A DNA stretch of 64,000 nucleotides from Allopseudospirillum japonicum (GTDB lineage Bacteria; Pseudomonadota; Gammaproteobacteria; Pseudomonadales; Halomonadaceae), in the NCBI RefSeq assembly GCF_900108915.1, contig NZ_FNYH01000001.1, forward strand, positions 62,001 through 126,000, in the 5' to 3' direction. The translations under genes and the position numbers were made by a program. Below, one piece after another: positions 9,563 through 18,212 of the stretch (position 1 is the stretch's first letter; every line of letters begins with the position of its first letter). The notes under the pieces are model-generated. The model saw only the letters and a program-made list of their open reading frames with translations. It did no database searches and had not been told where the DNA came from.

Positions 9563-9594
9563 CCTTTTTGATAAGCGGGGGCGAGGGAACCCGC
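9563..9594 (-). promoter_or_regulatory. preQ1-I riboswitch controlling translation of yhhQ
   Basis: On the minus strand: P1 stem GCGGG (9594-9590) with CCCGC (9579-9575); a loop beginning TTC then CCT (9586-9584); and an A-rich tail TTATCAAAAAGG whose AGG (9565-9563) pairs with CCT to form the P2 pseudoknot. This layout (P1, UUC, short P2 strand, A-rich tail ending in the pseudoknot partner) is that of class I preQ1 aptamers. The sequestered AGG is also the Shine-Dalgarno sequence, so ligand binding would block translation of the transporter. Confidence 0.75.
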
Positions 9595-9720
9595 AAATGA
9601 AGGAAAAATAAGGATACAATCGAAGTTACACCAGCCAATAAGTGACTTGGTAAGGCGCGGATTCTAAGCTAATCTAGCTCGGATAACAAGAATGATAAAT
9701 GATAGAAAGGATTTCTACTC

Positions 9721-10029
9721 ATGTCAGCAGCTGCTTACTTGCAATTTCTTCTGCATCTACCTTTAGGTGTATGCATCAGCTTGTTTGTTTTAAGTGCACA
9801 AACGCTTTTATACAGTTTATGCCTTGCGCTCAGTACGGATCCTTGGACTGGTGCTGTTGTCCATTTTAGTTTAGGTCTTAACGCAGTTTACTCTTGTTTT
9901 TTGTTACTCGTGCAAGGTATCGTGAAATCTTCTGTACCTAAGTTGTGGGTTCCTACCTGTTTACTGAGCCTGTTGATACCCAGCTTATTAAGCTTACTCT
10001 TAATTATACAAACTTGGCTTGTTAATTAA
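9721..10029 (+). CDS. Small hydrophobic membrane protein of unknown function
   Basis: A 102-residue protein made almost entirely of three hydrophobic segments (near residues 8-35, 42-66 and 76-100) joined by short loops. I do not recognise a family. An AGAAAGGA site about 9 bases before the ATG supports translation. It lies between the divergent yhhQ gene and the downstream cation transporter, 62 bases ahead of the latter on the same strand, so the two may be co-transcribed. No charged residue cluster suggests a transport or catalytic role. Confidence 0.6.
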   Translation: MSAAAYLQFLLHLPLGVCISLFVLSAQTLLYSLCLALSTDPWTGAVVHFSLGLNAVYSCFLLLVQGIVKSSVPKLWVPTCLLSLLIPSLLSLLLIIQTWLVN

Positions 10030-10091
10030 ACCTTAAGCAAAGCTCGCTTAGACTCGGTTTTTTCTCATCCTTTGCTCGAGGCCAGGTGTCG

Positions 10092-11255
10092 ATGTTTTCT
10101 GTATCCAATGACGAAGCCAAAGCGGCACATAAAGTCACTCTCATAGGTTCAGCCTTAGATGCTACTTTGGGGGGCTTAAAAATTTTCGTCGGTTATTGGG
10201 GGAATTCCAGTGCTTTAATCGCTGATGGTATCCATTCGCTCTCCGATCTTTTGAGCGATGTTCTAGTGCTGGTGGCAACTCATTTCGGGCGTCAGCAAGC
10301 AGATGCTAAACACCCTTATGGGCATGCACGTTTCGAAACACTCGCCACCTTTATTCTCGGTGGTCTTCTCATCGCAGTAGCCGGCGCACTTGCTTATCAA
10401 GCCATCAAAGAACTGGTCACCGCAGATTTTAATGCCTTACTACCTGCCTCAGAAACCCTAATCATTGCAGCTCTTTCGATTGCTGGCAAAGAATGGATTT
10501 ACCACTATACCATGCGTGTTGCACGGGCAATCCGCTCTGATTTGCTTAAAGCAAACGCCTGGCATAGTCGCTCAGATGCGCTTTCTTCTGTTGTTGTATT
10601 TATCGGGATCGGTGGCGCATTAATGGGTTGGCCTTGGCTTGATCAAGTGGCCGCTTTAGTTGTTGCTTTTATGGTTGCCCATATTGGTGCCAGTTTGGCT
10701 TGGAACAGCATTGAAGAATTAGTTGATACCGCTTTACCTGAACAAGACGTGCAGAAAATTCATAAGCTTGCTTTATCTGTGCAAGAGGTCAAAAATGTTC
10801 ATGGCTTGAGAACTCGCAAAATGGGCGCTGCAATTTTGCTAGATATTCATTTACAAGTAGATCAATGTATATCAGTTTCAGAAGGACACCATATTGGTGT
10901 CTGCGTAGCGCGGCAATTACGAAATCATTTCACAGATATTGGCGATATTACTTTTCATATTGATAGCGAATATGATCAGGAAATCCCTAGTACCGCAAAT
11001 TTATTACCTTTACGGACCCAAATCATACAGGAGCTAACCCTTGCATGGGCTGAACTACTTCATTGGCAAGACATAGCAAGGCTTAGATTGCATTACTTAA
11101 ATAACAAAATTCACTTAGATATTTGTTTACGTGCACAGGCAGCAAAGGTTGACCCGTTACAGTTACGGCAGGCATTGCAAGGTAAATTATGGTTTGCTGA
11201 TTTAACGCTAGAATACCTTGTTGAGGAGCTGGCCTCCTCCCCAAACAAGGTATAA
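10092..11255 (+). CDS. Cation diffusion facilitator (CDF) metal efflux transporter
   Basis: About 387 residues, with roughly six N-terminal membrane segments and a cytoplasmic C-terminal region. Metal-site motifs are visible in the second segment (ADGIHSLSD, HxxxD) and in the fifth (NAWHSRSDALSS, HxxxD). An H/D and H/D set is the arrangement usual for zinc-type members, but the metal is inferred. The cytoplasmic part (HGLRTRKMGAAILLDIHLQV) fits the CDF dimerisation domain. About 90 further residues follow, longer than the shortest members such as FieF. ATG 10092 is chosen (AGG about 6 bases upstream); GTG 10086 is an alternative start. It ends two bases before the convergent cytochrome gene. 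Confidence 0.9.
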   Translation: MFSVSNDEAKAAHKVTLIGSALDATLGGLKIFVGYWGNSSALIADGIHSLSDLLSDVLVLVATHFGRQQADAKHPYGHARFETLATFILGGLLIAVAGALAYQAIKELVTADFNALLPASETLIIAALSIAGKEWIYHYTMRVARAIRSDLLKANAWHSRSDALSSVVVFIGIGGALMGWPWLDQVAALVVAFMVAHIGASLAWNSIEELVDTALPEQDVQKIHKLALSVQEVKNVHGLRTRKMGAAILLDIHLQVDQCISVSEGHHIGVCVARQLRNHFTDIGDITFHIDSEYDQEIPSTANLLPLRTQIIQELTLAWAELLHWQDIARLRLHYLNNKIHLDICLRAQAAKVDPLQLRQALQGKLWFADLTLEYLVEELASSPNKV

Positions 11256-11257
11256 AG

Positions 11258-11746
11258 TCACCAACGCGAGCGGAACATACGATGGCAACGCTTGCAACCT
11301 TTGGCAGTCACATTAATTAAATTGGCTGCCTCTGACATATTACCTGCACGCAAAAGCTCGGCGATACGTTCTGTGCGCACAATAAAATCTATCATTTGTT
11401 CTTCAAACTCGTCTCTATGCACCCAAATTTCAGAACGCGCACGCGTTTTACCTGCAAAACGTTGTTGATCTGTGCGCAAACGAAAGGCTTCTAACAAAGG
11501 CTGCACTTGATCTGCAAGTGTATTGGCCATTTTATAACTGGCGTATCTATCTTGACTGCGATTAACAACCACCTCAAAACGTAAAGCTTTAAAGGTTTTT
11601 TCGACCTCTTCAAAGCGCTGTATACGGAATTTAATGATTGCTTCAGGATCTACAGATTCGGCTTGCGTACTCGACATTTGTTGTGCCTGCAGCCAAGGTG
11701 TCCACAATAGCAAGCCTAGTAGACTCATTAGGGCGGTTAATTTCAT
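11258..11746 (-). CDS. Cytochrome c' family (class II c-type cytochrome)
   Basis: A 162-residue precursor with an N-terminal signal peptide (hydrophobic core near 5-18, likely cleavage after LQAQ). The rest is mostly helical and ends with the haem-binding motif CKRCHRMF near the C terminus (CxxCH). That position is the hallmark of class II cytochromes c. Such periplasmic proteins bind NO or CO, or carry electrons. The gene is the last of a minus-strand run after the HD-GYP and EAL genes (22 bases after the former), so it may be co-transcribed with c-di-GMP signalling genes. The ribosome binding site is weak. Confidence 0.82.
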   Translation of the reverse strand: MKLTALMSLLGLLLWTPWLQAQQMSSTQAESVDPEAIIKFRIQRFEEVEKTFKALRFEVVVNRSQDRYASYKMANTLADQVQPLLEAFRLRTDQQRFAGKTRARSEIWVHRDEFEEQMIDFIVRTERIAELLRAGNMSEAANLINVTAKGCKRCHRMFRSRW

Positions 11747-11768
11747 GCGAGTTTCACCATCATCCTCA

Positions 11769-12959
11769 TTAACCTATACGCATTAATTTAATGCCCCACA
11801 AAAGAGTGGGGTTAAGTGTAGGTACATTTTGTTTGCTCAAGGTTGCACTAATTGCAAACTCTGGTTCAGAAGTATCACGTTCACGCGGACGCAAATAAAG
11901 TTCCCCACCTGGGTCTTTTACAATAGAAACAATCGGCGCTCGACTGTCTTGTGTGCGTTTAATCACAATCCCGATTTCTTCATTTTTCAATTTGACACAC
12001 GCACCTGGCGGGTAAACTCCTAGTTCATTCAAAAAGACCATCGTCAATTTTTCATCAAACTGACTACCACGTTCTAAAAAGATAGAACGCAGACTTTGCT
12101 GCGCACTTAAGCCTGGGCGATAAGGGCGGCAAGAAATCATGGCTGAATATACATCGGCTAACGCAATAATCTTAGCTTCAGGACGGATTTGCTTGCCTGA
12201 TAGCCCTTGTGGATAACCGGTACCATCTTGTTTTTCATGATGCTGCAAAACAATATCTAACCATAACTCATCGGTCACACCGACTTGCTTTAACAAGGCC
12301 ACCCCTTGTTCGGGATGCTTGTTCACCACTTGACGCTGTGCTTCATTCAGCGGCTTACGCTGGCGATTAAGTTGTAACTGATATGGATTCATAGCCACAT
12401 TTTGTGTTAGCGCCGCCGCCAGCATAGATAGTTGGATTTTTTGTGGAATTTTAAGTTTACGTGCGATTAAGGCACACACAATTGCCACATGCATCGGATG
12501 CTGTAGCGTGTAAGCATGATCACTATTTAGATGCACCGCACCCAATAAAGCATCATCATTTAAGCGACATAAACCCTGAATTTGCGTGACAAGCAAGTAA
12601 CAACGTTTCATAAAAACTTGCGCTTTTACTTCGTCTGCATTGAGTAGCTTAAATAACTCGGATAACTCATGTAAGAGCTCATCAAGCTCAGTAAATGGGT
12701 TCGTCTGACGTTCATAGACCACAGGTTGCGGTAAAGATGCTTCATCTAAGGCTTGCTGTTCTGCCGGTGATACTTGTTTCGGTTTTGGACGAAAGCCCGT
12801 ATTCATTAACATGCTGAGCTTGCGTGGTGAGTCAATTTTCGTGCCTTCTTTCATTAAGATTTTACCTAAGCTGGTAAAGACACTCCAAGGCAGGGTATCT
12901 CCTACCTTTAACTCACCTTCTTCCAAAGGCTGCAGCTCGTAATCATCATCCATCAGCAT
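11769..12959 (-). CDS. Degenerate HD-GYP domain protein
   Basis: A 396-residue cytosolic protein: an N-terminal region, a central HD-GYP domain (about 130-310) and a C-terminal extension. The GYP half is intact (QHHEKQDGTGYP, later ALADVYSAM), and histidines occur at HPMHVA and KHPEQG. The HD dyad expected in the helix after it (LLHDIG in active enzymes) is replaced by ALTQNVAMN, so two metal ligands are missing. HD-GYP enzymes hydrolyse c-di-GMP using a metal centre; this one is predicted to be inactive or a c-di-GMP binding relay. AGGTG precedes the ATG at 9 bases. It lies 57 bases after the EAL gene on the same strand. Confidence 0.87.
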   Translation of the reverse strand: MLMDDDYELQPLEEGELKVGDTLPWSVFTSLGKILMKEGTKIDSPRKLSMLMNTGFRPKPKQVSPAEQQALDEASLPQPVVYERQTNPFTELDELLHELSELFKLLNADEVKAQVFMKRCYLLVTQIQGLCRLNDDALLGAVHLNSDHAYTLQHPMHVAIVCALIARKLKIPQKIQLSMLAAALTQNVAMNPYQLQLNRQRKPLNEAQRQVVNKHPEQGVALLKQVGVTDELWLDIVLQHHEKQDGTGYPQGLSGKQIRPEAKIIALADVYSAMISCRPYRPGLSAQQSLRSIFLERGSQFDEKLTMVFLNELGVYPPGACVKLKNEEIGIVIKRTQDSRAPIVSIVKDPGGELYLRPRERDTSEPEFAISATLSKQNVPTLNPTLLWGIKLMRIG

Positions 12960-13016
12960 GAATTAAGGCACCTTTCAACTAAAAAAATCCATAGATTTGC
13001 AGCCTAATTACATATC

Positions 13017-15902
13017 TCATGCTGTTTGTTCCTGTGCATTTGTCATGTTATCGATAATATGTCGAAACACAGGTTGTTTCTCTTGCTGTAACAGCGCATT
13101 AAAATCATCTTCAGTTAATGGACGGCTGAACAGGTATCCTTGAGCGAGTAAATCAGATCTTCCTTGCAGCAGGATATGTAGTTGCTGCTCGGTTTCTACC
13201 CCTTCTGCAACAACGTCCAGTTTGAGGTGAGAAGTCATATCAATAATGGTTTCTACTATCCCTATAGCACTTGCATCTTGTTCTAGATCACGTACAAAGG
13301 AGTGATCAATCTTGAGCACATTGACAGGCAACTGACGCAAGTAAGCCAAAGAAGAAAACCCTGTACCAAAATCATCAATGGCAAAACGGATGCCATAGTT
13401 ACGCAGTGCTATCATTTTATCACGCGTATCGGTAATACTATTAAGCAGTAAAGATTCTGTAAGTTCTAGTTCTATCTTGGTCCCTTCCACTTGGTGGGCA
13501 TACAGGATTTCTAGCACGCGTTCGACAAAATCAGGTTGCTGGAACTGACGCGCACTGACATTCACGGCAAGATAATGCGGCGCATGGGCATATTCTGCTT
13601 GCCAGGCTTTTAATTGGCGGCAGGCCTCTCCAATAATCCAATAACCGATAGGAATAATCAGCCCGCTTTCTTCTGCTAAGGGAATAAACTCTGCTGGGGA
13701 AACTAACCCCAAATCTGGATGCCGCCAACGCAATAAGCATTCGGCACTTAAAATATAGCCCTCAGAAGTCACTTGAGGCTGATAATAAAGATGCAATTGA
13801 TGACCTTTTAAGGCACGGCGCAAGTCATTTTCCAGACGCAAGCGCCGTAAAGCATCTCGTTCCATCTCTTGCCGATAAATACAAGCTGTGTTACGCCCGC
13901 CTTGTTTCGCACGAAACATCGCAGCTTCTGCTTGTTTTACCATTTGCAAAGGTGGCGTTTGGCCCAGACTTTGGCTGACTCCCAAGCTGATGGTGATATG
14001 CAAACGATGCCCATCTACCATAAAAGCTTGGCCGACTAATTGCAGCAGCATTTGAATATGCGGCTGTAATTCAGATTCTGTATCTTGAGCATCTTTGATG
14101 CGTAAGATAAGTGCAAAAGTATCCCCCGTAAGACGGGCTAAATTTTCCCGTCGTGGCATTTGCGTTGTTAAACGCTCTGCGACCTGCTGCAATAATAAAT
14201 CGCCAATACCATAGCCTAGAGAATCATTAATTGTTTTGAAGCGATCCACACCTAGCACTAAGAGCACATACTGCCAATGGGTTTCTTGTGATTCTGCAAG
14301 ATAACTTAAACGTCTAACCAACTGTTCACGATTTGGTAAACCAGTGAGAGCATCATGGGTTGCCAGATATTGGGCTCTTTGTTCTGTACGCTTGCGCTCA
14401 CTAATATCTTGGAAGGTCGCAATATAATGTGTAATTTGCCCATGCGCATTTTTAACTGCAGTAATACGGTTCCATTCTGGATAAATTTCACCATTTTTAC
14501 GCTTATTCCAGATTTCACCTTGCCAACGGTCTTTATCTGCCAATTCCTGCCACATTTGCCGGTAAAAGCTTTCATCATGAAATCCAGATTTTAACAAACT
14601 AGGATTTTTACCTTTGACTTCACTTTGGTTATACCCAGTGATACGGGTGAAAGCATCATTGACCCGCAAAATCGAAGAGGTGTGATCTGTCACCACGATA
14701 GCTTCATCCGTGTTAAAAGCAATCGCAGCAAGGCGCAGGGCTTCTTCTTGTTGCTTACGTGCAGAAATATCTTGCACCAAAATAATGACATGCAAACTCT
14801 CATTATACACTATGGTAGAAGCGGTGATTTCTGCGGTGAAAACTTGGCCATCTGCACGACGAATCGTATGTACATGCGCATCAAGCAAGGTGTGATGAGC
14901 ATTGGAGTTTGCTTTAGTCTCTAATTCGGGATAAGCCAATACTTCTGGTAATAAAAAATCTCGAATCGATGTTGCTTGTAAGTCCGCATAAACTCCCGCT
15001 TTAGGAGCTAATAAACGCCGCGCTGCAGGATTAGCATATTCAATTTGCCCTTGCACGCTAATTAATAGCGCCTGTGGCAACATTTCCAGCAAAGCGAAAT
15101 AACGACTTGATTGTTCACGCGTTTGTACCAAGGCCTGATCGAGTACCTGTTCTAAGGCGACAAGCTCCATCGGTGCCCCTAGCTTAGTTTGTAAGGCATT
15201 CAAACGCCCACCTTGTGTCAATTGTGTTTGCAAAAGTGCCGTTGGCCTAAGGACATGTCGCTGCAACAACCACCACACAAACAAGCCTACAAAAACAAGT
15301 ACCATGACCAAAACCAAACTCACCTCTAATACCCTTTGCATCAAGGTATACACAAGAGCATCACTGGCTAGCTCGATCAGCAAAACTGCGTTTGTGTGTG
15401 GGCGGTTTGAGTAAGTCAATGCATCTAAAGCACTTGGTAAACGAGAATCAGTTTCCTCAGGCAGCATCCATTGGGGAAGATGGAAAGGATAAGCATATAA
15501 ATAGCTACGCGATAAGCCACGATAAATGCCTTCTGGTTGCGCTTGGTGCATGAGCGCGTTGACATCATCGAAATCTTGTGGTGTTAAGCGTGCATTTTCG
15601 GGGGCACGTACCAAAATATCCTGCGTACTCCGCTCAATAACGAGCATGCGTTTAGTACGTTCTTGATATAAGCTTGCATTAAAATAGTGTTGCCAATCGG
15701 CCAGAGTGTCTAACTTGTCTAGATCTTGCAAAATACCCTGCGCAGTATACAAGGCTTGATCACGTAAAGGTTGCTCAAGGCGTTCATGTTCTATCGCATA
15801 AAACATCCAGATACCTAGACAACTGATGAGCATGACCCCAAACAAGAGTGGGGCTAACAAATAAAAACGCAGGGGTTGCGCAACGACTGGCACAGATCTC
15901 AT
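13017..15902 (-). CDS. Membrane sensor PAS-PAS-GGDEF-EAL c-di-GMP phosphodiesterase
   Basis: A 961-residue protein. Two membrane segments (about 12-32 and 187-211) enclose a periplasmic sensor region of about 150 residues. Two PAS domains (about 265-375 and 390-505), a GGDEF domain (about 510-680) and an EAL domain (about 690-945) follow. The GGDEF signature is degenerate (RLTGDTF), so it is unlikely to make c-di-GMP. The EAL domain keeps the catalytic set: AECLLRW in place of EALLRW, NVSARQF, ELTES, IDDFGTGFSS, LKIDHSF, VAEGVET and QGYLFSRP. It is therefore a probable phosphodiesterase. AAGG abuts the ATG at 15902, and a GTG three codons later is better spaced, so the start may be at 15893. 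Confidence 0.9.
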   Translation of the reverse strand: MRSVPVVAQPLRFYLLAPLLFGVMLISCLGIWMFYAIEHERLEQPLRDQALYTAQGILQDLDKLDTLADWQHYFNASLYQERTKRMLVIERSTQDILVRAPENARLTPQDFDDVNALMHQAQPEGIYRGLSRSYLYAYPFHLPQWMLPEETDSRLPSALDALTYSNRPHTNAVLLIELASDALVYTLMQRVLEVSLVLVMVLVFVGLFVWWLLQRHVLRPTALLQTQLTQGGRLNALQTKLGAPMELVALEQVLDQALVQTREQSSRYFALLEMLPQALLISVQGQIEYANPAARRLLAPKAGVYADLQATSIRDFLLPEVLAYPELETKANSNAHHTLLDAHVHTIRRADGQVFTAEITASTIVYNESLHVIILVQDISARKQQEEALRLAAIAFNTDEAIVVTDHTSSILRVNDAFTRITGYNQSEVKGKNPSLLKSGFHDESFYRQMWQELADKDRWQGEIWNKRKNGEIYPEWNRITAVKNAHGQITHYIATFQDISERKRTEQRAQYLATHDALTGLPNREQLVRRLSYLAESQETHWQYVLLVLGVDRFKTINDSLGYGIGDLLLQQVAERLTTQMPRRENLARLTGDTFALILRIKDAQDTESELQPHIQMLLQLVGQAFMVDGHRLHITISLGVSQSLGQTPPLQMVKQAEAAMFRAKQGGRNTACIYRQEMERDALRRLRLENDLRRALKGHQLHLYYQPQVTSEGYILSAECLLRWRHPDLGLVSPAEFIPLAEESGLIIPIGYWIIGEACRQLKAWQAEYAHAPHYLAVNVSARQFQQPDFVERVLEILYAHQVEGTKIELELTESLLLNSITDTRDKMIALRNYGIRFAIDDFGTGFSSLAYLRQLPVNVLKIDHSFVRDLEQDASAIGIVETIIDMTSHLKLDVVAEGVETEQQLHILLQGRSDLLAQGYLFSRPLTEDDFNALLQQEKQPVFRHIIDNMTNAQEQTA

Positions 15903-16056
15903 CCTTGGGTCATATCAACAAAGCAAGCTGGTATCGGGATGCAAGTATATCTAGGCAAAGATGCACACAACAAGCCATTTTCTTGATTGCCTTGCTAGTG
16001 AGCTGACAAAATATTCTACAAACTTCACCAAACAAGCTTTATAAAATAACAAAAAT

Positions 16057-16428
16057 CTAGTGTTCGATTGTATGTTGGCGTGCACGCTGGTATTCCTCCA
16101 CAGACTCATAGCCTTGTGCATGCGCTTCTTGTTCTAGCTGGGTCAGATAACGTCCAATAAAGCCAAACAAAGCAATGACTAAGAAAGTAATCAATACCGC
16201 AGCTTGGATACTGATGAGCTGAGTCACAGGCAGCTTGCTAAAAATCCAAGCACGGCTGGGGGGCCATAAAACTAAGCCCGCCAATGCCAAAGCAACTCCT
16301 GCTACAAAATAAAACATGGATAGCCATAGCCCAGAAAGAATACACATACTGCCTACTAGCCATCCTAAGGCCAATCTCAACTCGGTACGATACGCAGTGT
16401 CTATATTCAGCTTAAACTTTGACTTCAC
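16057..16428 (-). CDS. Small membrane protein of unknown function
   Basis: A 123-residue protein with three hydrophobic segments (near residues 20-37, 39-56 and 70-92) and a charged C-terminal helix ending in YESVEEYQRARQH. It starts with GTG, supported by GAGGAAA about 8 bases upstream. It lies 48 bases downstream of the Smr-domain gene on the same strand, so they may be an operon. I do not recognise a family, and nothing in the sequence assigns a function. Confidence 0.65.
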   Translation of the reverse strand: MKSKFKLNIDTAYRTELRLALGWLVGSMCILSGLWLSMFYFVAGVALALAGLVLWPPSRAWIFSKLPVTQLISIQAAVLITFLVIALFGFIGRYLTQLEQEAHAQGYESVEEYQRARQHTIEH

Positions 16429-16476
16429 TCAGGTTTCCTCTGTAAGCAATGGCAAAAAAGCAACTAATCGCTGCTT

Positions 16477-17103
16477 CTATAAGCGCCCACGATTAAATAT
16501 TTGTCGATTGGCTTCACTTTGACGCCGACTTTTACGCAAAAGTACATAAGTGGCGCCTGTCCCCCCATGATGCATCTGTGCACTATAAAAAGCCAATACT
16601 TGGGGAATTTCAGTCAACCATTTTGCTAAATAACTTTTTAATAAAGCACGTCTATCTTGGATATGTTGGCCGCGCCCATGCACAATTAATAAAGTACGGA
16701 GTTCAAGCTGTAAACCCTCTTGAATAAAGGTATACAATTGACGACGTGCTTGCTGAACTGATAGATGTTGAATATGTAATTTTGCATCTAGGTGATAATG
16801 CCCAAGACGTAATTTACGCAATACGCCTTCTTGCACTCCCTGACGGTAAAAACTTAACTCATCATAAGGATGTAGTAGTTCAACATATTCATTATCACTT
16901 AACGGATTATTCTCTGTTTCTAATTGAGATTCTAACGCTTGGCGTCTGAGCTTTTTCGCTAACTGATTTTGTTGACTTACCTTAGTTTGTACATTGGCAT
17001 AAGTGCTTTGTATAGGCACGACATTATGCATCTCTTGGCGGAATATTTGTTCTTCTTCTAATGAAATATGTGTCTTTACCCCTGTATAAGCTGTCGACAT
17101 CAT
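16477..17103 (-). CDS. Smr-domain protein
   Basis: A 208-residue protein with a charged N-terminal helical half and a C-terminal Smr domain (about 110-195). The domain shows the expected HLDAKLHIQHLSVQQAR start, then TLLIVHGRG, and a late GGTGATYVLLRK strand. Smr domains are nicking endonuclease or RNA-cleaving modules found in MutS2 and in the stand-alone SmrA and SmrB proteins; SmrB cleaves mRNA at collided ribosomes. The usual LDLHG motif is altered here to LDAKLHI, so activity is uncertain. GAGAGGG precedes the ATG. The potABCD terminator lies about 16-56 bases before the start codon, in the 62-bp gap after potD. Confidence 0.85.
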   Translation of the reverse strand: MMSTAYTGVKTHISLEEEQIFRQEMHNVVPIQSTYANVQTKVSQQNQLAKKLRRQALESQLETENNPLSDNEYVELLHPYDELSFYRQGVQEGVLRKLRLGHYHLDAKLHIQHLSVQQARRQLYTFIQEGLQLELRTLLIVHGRGQHIQDRRALLKSYLAKWLTEIPQVLAFYSAQMHHGGTGATYVLLRKSRRQSEANRQIFNRGRL

Positions 17104-17118
17104 TCAAACCCTCTCAGC

Positions 17119-17159
17119 AAAAAACCATGACCCCCTTTGCCTCAACGACAAAGGGGTCA
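17119..17159 (-). terminator. potABCD operon terminator
   Basis: On the minus strand a strong stem (CAAAGGGGTC at 17149-17158 on the plus strand with GACCCCCTTTG at 17129-17139, one bulged base, 9-nt loop) is followed four bases later by six T (17124-17119). It lies directly after the potD stop. Confidence 0.75.
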
Positions 17160-17165
17160 CCTTGA

Positions 17166-18212
17166 TTAGTGACTGGCTTTGAGTAGTTCCCAGTACTTTT
17201 CATAAACACTTAAGGCTTCACCAATATCCTGCTGAAACTCGCCTTTTTCTACCACTGCTTTATTTGGATAAACCACAGGATTTGTGCGCACATTTTCGTC
17301 CATCATGGCTAAAGCTTTTTGGTTAGGTGTTGCATAACCAATTTCCTCAGAAATCAGTTTAGCAATTTCAGGACGTAATAAGAAATTAATAAATGCGTGT
17401 GCGGCTTCTACGTGTTTTGCCTGCTTAGGAATCACTAAGTTATCCATCCATAAAATGACGCCTTCTTCAGGATAAATATATTGAATATTCGGGTCTTCCT
17501 GTTGCGCCATATAAGCTTCACCATTCCAGATCAGGCCAACATCTGTTTCCCCTTCGAGGTAAGGCATCCTTGGCGCATCAGAATTATAAGTACGCACATT
17601 AGGTACAAGTTCACGTAGTTTTTCATAAGCTTGGCGTATGTGTTCAGGCTGAGTATCATTGCCTGAGTAGCCTAGGCTCATCAAAGCCATACCAAACACT
17701 TCACGCATATCATTGGTGAGCATGACACGCTCGCGCAGTTCAGGCTTCCACAAATCCTGCCAGCGAGTGAAATCTGCTGGATTTAAACTCGCGGTATTTA
17801 CAGCAATCCCTGTACTTCCCCAGAGGTAGGGCACACTATAGGTGTTATTAGGATCAAAAGGTTTATTGAGCAAGCTAGAGTCTAAGTTTTCATAATTTGA
17901 AAGTTTAGTTTTATCAATAGCTTGTAGCAAACCCTCATTACGCATTTTGTTCACATAATAGGTAGAAGGTACGGCTAGATCATAGCCACTCCCTTCATCA
18001 AGTACGCGTAGTTTGGCATACATAGCTTCGTTACTATCAAAGCTGGTGTAAATCACTTTAATGCCAGTTTCTGCCTCAAATTGCTCCAACACTTGCTGAG
18101 GCATATACTCAGACCAGTTGTAGAAATAGACAACCTTGTTTTCATCTGCAAAAACACAAGTGCTAGCGAGTACGCCGGTTAAAGCAGCGGCAAGCAGATT
18201 TTTTTTATGCAT
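17166..18212 (-). CDS. potD: Spermidine/putrescine ABC transporter, periplasmic binding protein
   Basis: A 348-residue precursor with a signal peptide (KKNLLAAALTGVLASTCVFA). The mature protein begins with the family pattern VVYFYNWSEYMP, and later blocks DLAVPSTYYVNKM, VPYLWGSTGIAVN and LIWNGEAYMA fit PotD/PotF-type polyamine binders. It captures polyamines in the periplasm and delivers them to PotBC. It is the last gene of potABCD. Its ATG overlaps the potC stop by one base (TAATG), so translation is probably coupled. Spermidine versus putrescine preference cannot be read from the sequence. Confidence 0.94.
   Translation of the reverse strand: MHKKNLLAAALTGVLASTCVFADENKVVYFYNWSEYMPQQVLEQFEAETGIKVIYTSFDSNEAMYAKLRVLDEGSGYDLAVPSTYYVNKMRNEGLLQAIDKTKLSNYENLDSSLLNKPFDPNNTYSVPYLWGSTGIAVNTASLNPADFTRWQDLWKPELRERVMLTNDMREVFGMALMSLGYSGNDTQPEHIRQAYEKLRELVPNVRTYNSDAPRMPYLEGETDVGLIWNGEAYMAQQEDPNIQYIYPEEGVILWMDNLVIPKQAKHVEAAHAFINFLLRPEIAKLISEEIGYATPNQKALAMMDENVRTNPVVYPNKAVVEKGEFQQDIGEALSVYEKYWELLKASH

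Noticed and set aside
9557-9619. Longer N terminus for YhhQ
   Set aside because: It runs through the preQ1 riboswitch, and the internal ATG has a well-placed ribosome binding site.
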